Positions 34,001 to 42,400 of a stretch of 64,000 bases of DNA are shown here, piece by piece; position 1 is the first letter of the stretch, and each line of letters begins with the position of its first letter. The stretch spans positions 94,594,603 to 94,658,602 of the forward strand of contig NC_090321.1 in assembly GCF_040869045.1 (NCBI RefSeq), read 5' to 3'. Origin of the DNA: Eurosta solidaginis (lineage: Eukaryota > Arthropoda > Insecta > Diptera > Tephritidae). Below the pieces are notes generated by a model, which worked only from the letters and a program-made list of their open reading frames with translations, was not told the origin of the DNA and did not search any database. The position numbers and the translations under genes were made by a program.

Positions 34001-35379
34001 CGTTCTCGCGATATCGACCAAATGTGGATCAGGTGATCTAGAAAATCATCTGTCGGGTACTGCTAATTTATTTATATATTCAATAACACTAACAGTATTC
34101 CTGCCAAGATTCCAAGGCCTGTTGATTTCGCCTTGTAGAACTTTTTCATTTTCTTCTACTTAATATGGTAGGTGTCACACCCATTTTACAAAGTTTTTTC
34201 CAAAGTTATATTTTGCGTCAATAAACCAATCCAGTTACCATGTTTCATCCCTTTGTTCGTATTTGGTATAGAATTATGGCATTTTTTTAATTTTTCGTAA
34301 TTTTCGATATCGATAAAGTGGGCGTGGTTATGGTCGGATTTCGACCATTTTTTATACCAAGATAAAGTGAGTTCAGATAAGTACGTGGGCTAAGTTTAGT
34401 AAAGATATATCGGTTTTTGCTCAAGTTATTGTGTTAACGGCCGAGCGGAAGGACAGACGGTGGACTGTGTATAAAAACTGGGCGTGGCTTCCACCGATTT
34501 CGACCATTTTCACAGAGAACAGTTAACGTCATAGAATCTATGCTCCTACCAAATTTCAAAAGGATTGGTAAATTTTTGTTCGACTTATGGCATTAAAAAA
34601 ATTCTAGACACACTAAATGAAAATGGGCGGAGCCACGCCCATTTTGAAATTTTCTTTTATTTTTGTATTTTGTTGCATCATATCATTACTGGAGTTGAAT
34701 TTTGACTTAATTTACTTATATACAGTAAAGATATTAAATTTTTTGTTAAAATTTGAATTTAAAAAATTTTTTTTTTAAAAAGTGGGCGTGTTCTTCATCC
34801 AATTTTGCTAATTTTTATTTAGCACATATATAGTAATAGCAGTAACGTTCCTGCCAAATTTCATCATGATATCTTCAACGACTGCCAAATTACAGCTTGC
34901 AAAACTTTTAAATTACCTTCTTGTAAAAGTGGGCGGTGCCACGCCCATTGTTCAAAATCTTACTAATTTTCTATTCTGCGTCATAACGTCAACCCATCTA
35001 CCAAGTTTCATCGCTTTAACCGCATTTGGCAATGAATTATCGCATTTTTTCGGTTTTTCGAAATTTTCGATATCGAAAAAGTGGGCGTGGTTATAGTCCG
35101 ATATCGTTCATTTTAAATAGCGATCTGAGATGAGTGCTCAGGAACCTACATACCAAATTTCATCAAGATACCTCAAAATTTACTCAAGTTATCGTGTTAA
35201 CGGACGGACGGACGGACGGACGGACGGACGGACATGGCTCAATCAAATTTTTTTTGGATCCTGATTATTTTGATATATGGAAGTCTATATCTATCTCGAT
35301 TCCTTTATATATGTACAACCAACCGTTATCCAATCAAACTTAATATACTCTGTGAGCTCTGCTCAACTGAGTATAAAAA

Positions 35380-35697
35380 TGGGGAATATTAATTATTTCA
35401 AGGAGGATTATTCTTCGATTTGTGGATTACTATTTGAATAATTTAACTTTGTATGTATGAAGGGTGAGGCAGAGAGGGGGCAAGTTAATTTTAATTTCTT
35501 TAATGCGTTTATCGCTCTGAGGGCAAATGAATAATTCTATACATACATATATCTATGTACAACATTCAAATGGAAAAACTCCACAAATATTATCTTTTTA
35601 ATTATTTCGGGGCGTGAGCTGGGAATAAGAAATTTGATTTCTACTCACGATTTTTGGGATACTTTCTCTTTAGTTCTCCAGCGTTGGGTCCAAAAAT
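35380..35697 (-). other. BEL leader, distal part
   Basis: Remainder of the leader between the family A insert and the primer-binding site. No frame or motif seen. Confidence 0.5.
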
Positions 35698-35714
35698 GGC
35701 GACGAAGGACCAAA
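35698..35714 (-). promoter_or_regulatory. candidate BEL primer-binding site
   Basis: Immediately after the 5' LTR on the element strand is TTTGGTCCTTCGTCGCC. TGGTCC is compatible with a tRNA 3' end GGACCA; I cannot name the tRNA. Confidence 0.5.
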
Positions 35715-36279
35715 TGTACAGCTCCGTTGCTTGGAGATGCAGGGTCTGATGCGGTACTGGTGATGATGTTGAGGCGTTGTATATTTTTTCTGCTTTAACC
35801 TTGTGCGTTATTAAAACACAGCAGAAACACTCGCACAAAACTATCTATTTAATTATATACGAATATGTAATTTCACAGCGTATGCCATGTGTACATAATT
35901 TTCCGAAAGGAACCTAATGCAATAAAAATACAAAGTTTTCAAACACTTATAAAATTATTGGGTTTTGTTTGCAAAAAAAAGCAATAAAAAAGCACACCAG
36001 GTGATACGCAAAATATATAGATGTTGATAAACTTGTGTCGTAGAGCGCGAACAATCCAAATTCGAGTTTTCCAAAATTATGTGCAAAAAGATGTGAAAAA
36101 GAAAAATGTCAACATGATTGGTTGACAGCTGATGCTCGTTCAGGCGAGCGAGTAGCGCACGCGCTGCCAACCACGCATTTAAAGTGTTGGGTGCGTTACC
36201 GTGGTGTGGTGATTAGGGTTATTAATTCAAATGGTACAAATTCAGTAAAAGGTGCGTGCGCTAATCGCTCGCTTGAACA
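35715..36279 (-). repeat. BEL 5' LTR
   Basis: Same sequence as 24266-24838 apart from scattered substitutions and one indel. On the element strand it starts TGTTCAAGCGAGCG and ends GAGCTGTACA. CAAGT follows on the plus strand as the target duplication. Confidence 0.93.
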
Positions 36280-36572
36280 CAAGTAAATGTCAACATTAAG
36301 ATACCTATATATATGTATTCTGTACACAGTGTTAAAAAAATGTGATACTATTTATGTAAATTAATCATTGTAACTAATAATTTCATGTTTGTTGTTAAAA
36401 AATTGTTAAACTATTAAAATAGTTCAATAAATAGCTTCCTGAGGATGACGCATGAAGCGTTGAAACGCGTTGAAGCAAATTAAACAAAAACAAATTTTGC
36501 TTATTCAGACGATAAGCTCAACCCAGCAAACCACAAGATTTAAAATTGGTCCAAACAAACTCTTTAAAAAAA
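36280..36572 (+). mobile_element. PLE2 3' end and terminal pseudo-LTR
   Basis: It continues the PLE2 frame for the codons KCQH and the stop TAA (36297-36299). The 3' UTR follows, then GCTTCCTGAGGATGACGC to GCAAACCACAAGATTTAAAA. A run of A (36566-36576) closes it. CTGAGGA and GAAAC (36439-36466) flank a GACGC/GCGTT stem that resembles, imperfectly, a hammerhead core. Confidence 0.85.
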
Positions 36573-37406
36573 AAAATGAATAAGTTCTGCAGGACGATAT
36601 CAAAAGCCCTTGGAATGATGGCAGGAATACTGTTCGTGGCAGTACATATATAAATAAATTAGCGGTACCCGACAGATCATATTCTGGGTCACCCTGGTCC
36701 ATATTTTGGTCGATATCTCGAAAACACCTTCACATATTAATACCTTTAATTTGATACCCATATCGTACAAATACATTATAGAGTCACCCCTGGTCCACCT
36801 TTTTGGCGATATCTCGAAAAGGCGTCCACCTATAGAACTAAGGCCACTCCCTTTTAAAATACTCACTAAAACCTGTTTTTTTCTTCCCTACCATATTTAA
36901 ATGGATCTACTCTTTAGTCTTAAGTGTGTATTTAAGGTTTAACATTAAATTTAGTTTTAACATTAATCTGAATTATAAGAAAATCGTTTTATTGTTAATT
37001 CTAAACTCGAATTTAGTTTTATGGTAATTATAGTGTATTTATAAAACGGACGATGTGCTATAAAAGACTCCGTCTTACTGTCACAACCACTTTGTTCAAC
37101 TAATAAATTTGAATAAATTTGAATTTGAAAAATTTGAATTTGATACCCATATCGTACAAACACATTCTTGAGTCACCCCTGTTCCACCTTTATGGCGATA
37201 TCTCGAAAAGGCGTCCACCTATAGAACTATGGCCCACTCCCTTTTAAAATACTCTTTATTACCTTCCATTTGATACCAATGTCATACAAACACATTCCAG
37301 GGTTACCCTAGGTTAATTTTCCTATATGGTGATTTTCCCTTATTTTGTCTCCAAAGCTCTCAGCTGAGTAGGTTCGGTTACACCCGAACTTAGCCTTCCT
37401 TACTTG
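36573..37406 (-). repeat. family A repeat, 5' half of the host copy
   Basis: Resumes at AAAATGAATAAGT where 10128-10140 left off, and runs to CTTAGCCTTCCTTACTTG, the reverse of the family A 5' terminus. It has only two or three of the 130-bp units and is itself interrupted at about 36880-37137. Confidence 0.85.
36880..37137. mobile_element. unclassified insertion with (TTTGAA)n-like end
   Basis: The family A unit is broken after AACACC-type sequence at about 36880 and resumes at TTTGATACCCATATCG. The insert has a TATAAAAGACTC box near 37057, AATAAA words and a tail of TTTGAAT repeats. It could be an LTR or LINE 3' end. I cannot classify it. Confidence 0.5.
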
Positions 37407-39092
37407 TTTTTATACTCAGCTGAGACGAGCTCACAGAGTATATTAACTTTTTTCGCATAACGGTAATCCGTAACGTCATAAACTAATCGAGATAGATATA
37501 GACTTCTATATATCAAAATGATCTGGGCGAAAAAAGAAATTGATTTAGCCATGTCCGTCCGTCCGTCCGTCCTTAAACACGATAACTTGAGTAAATTTTG
37601 AGGTATCTTGATGAAATTTGGTATGTAGGTTCCTGGGCGCATCTCAGATCGCTATTTAAAATGAACGAAATCGGACTACAACCACGCCCACTTTTTCGAT
37701 ATCGAAAATTTCGAAAAACCGAAAAAGTGCGATAATTCATTACCAAAGACGTATGAAGCGATGAAACTTGGTATATGCGTTGACCTTATGACGCAAAATT
37801 GAAAATTAGTAAAATTTTGGACAATGGACGTGGCACCGCGCACTTTTAAAAGAAGGTAATTTAAAAGTTTTGCAAGCTGTAATTTGGCAGTCGTTGAAGA
37901 TATCATGATGAAATTTGGCAGGCACGTTACTCCTATTACTATATTTGCGCTAAATAAAAACTAGCAAAATCGGATGACGAACACGCCCACTTTAAAAAAA
38001 AATTTTTTTAAAGTCAAATTTTAACAAAAAATTTAATATCTTTACAGTATATAAGTATATTATGTCAACATTCAACTCCAGAAATGACACGGTCCAGCAA
38101 AATACAAAAATAAAAGAAAATTTCAAAATGGGCGTGGCTCCGCCCTTTTTCATTTAATTCGTCCAGAATACTTTTAATGCCATAAGTCGAACAAAAATCT
38201 ACCAATCCTTTTAAAATTTGGTAGGGGCATAGCTTCTAGGACGATAACTGTTTTCTGGGAAAATGGGCGAAATCGGTTGAAGCCACGCCCAGTTTTTGTA
38301 CACAGTCGCCCGTCTGTCCTTCCGCTCCGCCGTTAACACGATAACTTGAGCAAACATCGATATATATTTACTAAACTTAGCTCACGTACCTATCTGAACT
38401 CACTATCTTGGTATAAAAAATGGCCGAAATCCGACTATGACGACGCCCACTTTTTCGATATTGAAAATTACGAAAAATTAAAAAAATGCCATTATTCTAT
38501 ACCAAATATGAAAAAAGAGATGAAATATGGTAACTGGATTGGTTTATTGCCGCAAACAAAATATAACTTTAGACAAAATTTTGAAAAATGGGTGTGACAG
38601 CTACCATATTAAGTAGAAGAAAATGAAAAAGTTCTGTAGGGCGAAATCAAAAGCACTCGGAATCATGGCAGAAATACTGTTCGTGGTATTACATATATAA
38701 ATAAATTAACAGATGATGTTCTGGGTCACCCTGGTCCACATTTTGCTCGATATCTCAAAAACGCCTTCACATATACAACTAAGGGCTACTCCCTTTTAAA
38801 ACCCTCATTATTACCTTTAATTTGATACCCATATCGTACTAACACATTCTAGAGTCACCCCTGGGCCACCTTTATGGTGATATCTCGAAAAGGCGTCCAC
38901 CTATAGAACTAAGGCCAACTCCCTTTTAAAATAATCATTAACACCTTTCATTTGAATCCCATGTCATACAAACACGTTCCACGGTTACCGTAGGTTCATT
39001 TTGCTAAATGGTTATTTTTCCTTATTTTGTCTCCAAAGCTCTCAGCTGAGTATGTAATGTTCGGTTACACCCGAACTTAGTCTTCCTTACTT
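37407..39092 (-). repeat. family A repeat, short-array copy
   Basis: Runs from TTTTTATACTCAGCTGAG (3' end) to CTTCCTTACTTG (5' end) and abuts the previous copy head to tail with no spacer. It contains (GTCC)n at 37554-37573, several GGGCGTGG boxes, and only about two 130-bp units near 38830-38960, versus about eleven to twelve in other copies. Confidence 0.85.
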
Positions 39093-39231
39093 GTTTTAAT
39101 TTACTTTTGTCAACTGAAAACAAAATCTTTTTCCTCTTTAGATGCATAGATATGTACATGTTTATACGGTTTCGAACGCGACATTTTAAATATGCATGTA
39201 TCAACATATATACCCGTATATGTATAATATA

Positions 39232-39277
<46 letters not shown>

Positions 39278-39477
39278 GCGATACATACATACGTTCTAGT
39301 AAATAAGCCAAATCTAAATTAATATTTATTTAGTGATAATTTGTAAACAATGCGAAAAAGAGCAAGTAAGTAAGTAAATACTCCTCAGTGTGATATCATT
39401 TACAAATTTATTTCTTTTACTTATTCGCAGTGCAAAGACCCACTGCTCTCAATAAACATTAATAAGGATGCATGTAT
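39093..39477. other. AT-rich spacer with (TA)n
   Basis: A pure TA run lies at about 39236-39270. No gene seen. The last four bases before the Gypsy LTR, GTAT (39478-39481), are its target duplication. Confidence 0.6.
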
Positions 39478-39481
39478 GTAT

Positions 39482-39635
39482 TGTAACGAATTTACTTGCA
39501 AATCATCTCATTTGCCCCTCTGTTAAGTTCGAATCACTAAAATATTGAATAAATAACTCCAATATTGAATTATTGAAAAATGGCCTTTATTAAAGCAATA
39601 GCAGTTATACTTTGCAACTAGCTTGCTTAACAACC
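39482..39635 (-). repeat. truncated 3' LTR (R-U5 part)
   Basis: TGTAACGAATTTACTTGC through GCAACTAGCTTGCTTAAC matches the first 155 bases (plus-strand view) of the LTR at 46226. The U3 half is missing because the deletion joins integrase DNA directly to the LTR. Confidence 0.88.
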
Positions 39636-40731
39636 AAACATTTTTCCGCCGGTGAGGGTTGTTTAACAGTACCAAATCTCCCTCCAAGAAACCTTCCGAA
39701 TTTTTGTTCTCATTGTACCTGCGTTTCATCTTACTACTCATTATTCTTAATCGTTCCCTCGCACTCTGTTGTTTGTCCAATGAACTTCTTCGCAGAGCTT
39801 GCACTTGACGGATTGACTTTGCATCATCATTGTCGTCTGGACGTTTCACAACAGTAGTGCGCGCTGGCTTGAAACCACCCTTGCATTCTTTCTGAAAAAT
39901 TCTTTCAGTCATTTTAGTGCGTCCATTAGGGTTTGTCGATGCCGGTCTTTCTCTTGATTTTGATTTGTTTGGTCCATTCGTTCCATCAACCCTTGCCCGA
40001 TCTGCTGCCTTTGACTTTTGCGGTTTTTGTCGAATCTCTTTCACCAGCACTCGATTACTGCTGAACCCTTCTTCCAAACTGAAGTTAAGTGGCACATCCT
40101 GGTTCTCATAGCGCATAATCTTTCTTGGCATATCGATCCTGATGTCATGGTCAACTAAGAAGTCCACTGCCAATATGACTTCATCAACGATCTCCGCCAC
40201 AACGAATTTGTGTAGAACCATGACCTTCCCAATTAGGACTTCACATATCACTTCTCCCTGGACTTGGTTATACTCGCCTGTGACCGTACGCAACCGTGCT
40301 CCAGGTAACGGTTTTACTCTCCTGTTGACTAAATCAGATCGAATCAAGGAATGAGATGCGCCCGTATCTCCAGTCAGTACACGCTCCTTGCCATCCACAT
40401 TGCCTTTGACGATAAGACTGCTTGATTTCCTTCCAATTTGCGACACAGATATCACAGGACATTCAATAGCTGGAGCTAGCTCTCGATTTTTCCATCTGGC
40501 ACGCTCTTGCTCATCTCCTCCAGCTTTGCGTTTACGGCCACCCAAGTTGGAACTACCAGGACCAAGATCGCAATGACGTGCAACGTGACCGGGCTTCCCG
40601 CATTTGAAACATTTGATAACTTTTTCACTCCGCTTTTGCGATCCTTTCAGCGCCTCCAATATTGCGTCTACCCACTCTGGCCTTTCTACCTCCACACGGC
40701 GTGCTTTGAAAACTGGCTTACACAGAAGCAA
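39523..40731 (-). pseudogene. Gag zinc knuckle, protease and integrase tail in one open frame
   Basis: An uninterrupted 402-codon frame. Residues 41-54 are CFKCGKPGHVARHC (canonical knuckle). GDTGASHSLI at 121-130 is the protease active site (Asp122), and EVILAVDFL at 184-192 the protease end. A basic linker (230-320) follows. Residues 322-371 (SARERLRIMSSKMKRRYNEN, GFLEGDLVLLNNPHRRK) are the integrase C-terminal region. RT, RNase H and the integrase core are absent. Residues 372-402 read into LTR sequence. It may have persisted because the deletion kept the frame; activity is doubtful given the broken Gag upstream. Confidence 0.85.
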
Positions 40732-40739
40732 TGCTGTTT

Positions 40740-41618
40740 CTTGAGTCAGTGCATGGGATACCGTTTCTGCGAATGTGTGTTTTGGGTTTGGTATGTCGCT
40801 CGCTTCGTTTCGACGTCCCGTATGCCATTCATAAAACTCTGGATTTTTACCCTCTCGGTGTACTCCACGGGTGCGTCCGCATTTGCCAAATGTGCCAACC
40901 TTTCAACATCCGAGGCAAACTCCTGCAAAGTCTCATTCGCTCTTTGGTGACGGTTTGCAACTCAATTTGGAATATCTGTTTTCTATGCTCGCTTCAATAA
41001 CGTCTCTCGACAGCGGCCATCAATGCTTCATAGTTGTTCCGCTCTCCTTCGGGAATCGTCTGTAGGGTTTCGGCTGCTGGCCCTTTCAATGCCACGAACA
41101 GAGCTGCAACTTTATCTTCAGCATTCCAGTTGTTCACTGCCGCGGTCTTCTCAAACTGTAGCTTAAAGACCTGGAAAGGAACAGAACCGTCAAAGGATGG
41201 TGTTTCTACCTTTGGATTGCTTGCTGAAACAGCTGGGCGATTTCGTTGTAACTGCTCCATAAGACCTTTTAAATCATCTACTTCTGCCTGAAATTGAGCC
41301 ATTTTTGCATCCTGCGCTTGATGATACCTGTTCCAAAATTTCTGCCGACATTTCAGATATACGTGCCTCTTGCGCTTCCAATTGAGATGCCATATATGTC
41401 TTTTGGTCTTCCAGTTGAGATGACACTTGCGACGTCATTTCTGAAATACGTGCCTCCTGTGATTCCAGTTGGGATGCCATATATGTCTTCTGCTCTTCCA
41501 GTTGGGATGCCATATATGTCTTCTGTTCTTCCAATTGCGATGTTATCGGTTGATATTTATGACGACATTTCTGTTATACGTGCCTCTTGCGCTTCCAGTT
41601 GGGATGCCAATTGCGACG
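40740..41618 (-). pseudogene. Gag central region with coiled-coil repeats
   Basis: On the minus strand, three or four repeats of the type EEQKTYMASQL-EAQEARISEM (41274-41534) suggest a coiled coil. MAQFQAEVDDLKGLMEQLQR, VPFQVFKLQFEKTAAVNNW and LKGPAAETLQTIPEGERNN (40994-41302) follow, then EFASDVERLAHLANADAPVE and MNGIRDVETKRATYQ (40746-40928), an ordinary insect Gypsy Gag. Three phase changes break it. Confidence 0.85.
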
Positions 41619-41623
41619 ACATT

Positions 41624-42379
41624 TGTAACGTAGCAAATGCTATGCCACAATATCTATTTTCTATTTAGCGCCCACCCCTAACATCATATTTTCCATTTAC
41701 TGCCCACCCCTAGTAGTGTATGTACCGACATCCATATATACATACATACCGGCCCAGCAACCATCGCGCAAGCACAAAGCAAGCCAGCGATGGTGAACGC
41801 ACAATGCTTGGGAATTTTCATTCGTGGCGCGCTGGGCGCGACAATGCGAGCATAATTCCCAACGTGTTCATAGTTACCTATGAATAAAATGATTGGCCGG
41901 AATACACCAGGCACACTTCGCCGTAGGTACAACATCATCGCCATCCATATCCTTGGACATCCCATCTCGAAGTCTAGCCTCCACCGTCGTCATAGCTATT
42001 TGGTGAGAGCCACCGTCATCCAGTACTCTCTCTCTGGGCGTGATCCTAACTACCGCCGTCACTAGCCGTTAGCACCCCTTAGCGAGAGCCACCGTCGTCT
42101 CCACCATCTCGGCCACCGCTAGCTAGCACTCTATCTCTCTCTCTGCGGAGAGCCGTCGTCCTTGGATTATAATATCAGCGATACTACTTAGTGAACATCT
42201 CTCTCTCTCTCTCTCTCTTCTGGATTCAAGGTTGTGGATATTTTAGCCCGAGAGCCGCGTGTGTGTTCGAAATCAAAACACTAATTTACTGTGTACTTGT
42301 TTAGGTGGGGGAAGTGGGACCTCCATCCGACTCTGGATTGACTTGAGCATACCTCAGCCTTTGACCAAACCCACCTCAT
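41624..42379 (+). repeat. Osvaldo-like 5' LTR
   Basis: TGTAACGTAGCAAATGC to AAACCCACCTCAT. Contains CT-rich microsatellite tracts at 42129-42145 and 42198-42220. Differs from the 3' LTR by about a dozen changes plus small indels near 42055 and in the GT run. Confidence 0.92.
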
Positions 42380-42381
42380 AA

Positions 42382-42400
42382 ATGGCGCCCGAGCAGGGAC
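42382..42400 (+). promoter_or_regulatory. lysine-tRNA-type primer-binding site overlapping the Gag start codon
   Basis: TGGCGCCCGAGCAGGGAC (42383-42400) differs at one position from the complement of the tRNA-Lys(UUU) 3' end. The preceding A makes ATG with its first two bases, so the long frame begins inside the PBS. Confidence 0.8.

Larger units (their letters stand above)
31661..35379 (+). repeat. family A repeat inside the BEL leader
   Basis: It opens CAAGTAAGGAAGGCTAAG with a small hairpin TTCGG-GTGTAA-CCGAA, then ATACTCAGTTGAG. It closes CTCAACTGAGTATAAAAA, the reverse complement of the latter, so the two ends carry a 13-bp subterminal inverted repeat. Inside are a hAT-type MITE (31805-32395), an array of about 130-bp units (32400-34000), a unique 3' part with many GGGCGTGG words, and a (GGAC)n run at 35203-35232 followed by CATGGCTCAATCAA. 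No ORF or clear target duplication. Confidence 0.8.
24266..36279 (-). mobile_element. BEL/Pao LTR retrotransposon, complete but degenerate
   Basis: It has two LTRs of about 570 bases with TG...CA ends, a 5-bp target duplication CAAGT (24261-24265 and 36280-36284), a PBS, a PPT, Gag, and Pol in the order PR-RT-RH-IN. The LTRs differ by about a dozen substitutions plus an 8-bp indel, or roughly 2 percent, so it is moderately young. Pol nevertheless carries several frameshifts and a lost RT active site. A family A repeat (31661-35379) is inserted in its leader. It sits in PLE2 and so post-dates it. Confidence 0.93.

Noticed and set aside
41034..41668. Plus-strand frames over the Gypsy Gag region
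   Set aside because: They mirror the minus-strand coiled-coil repeats and have no motif of their own.
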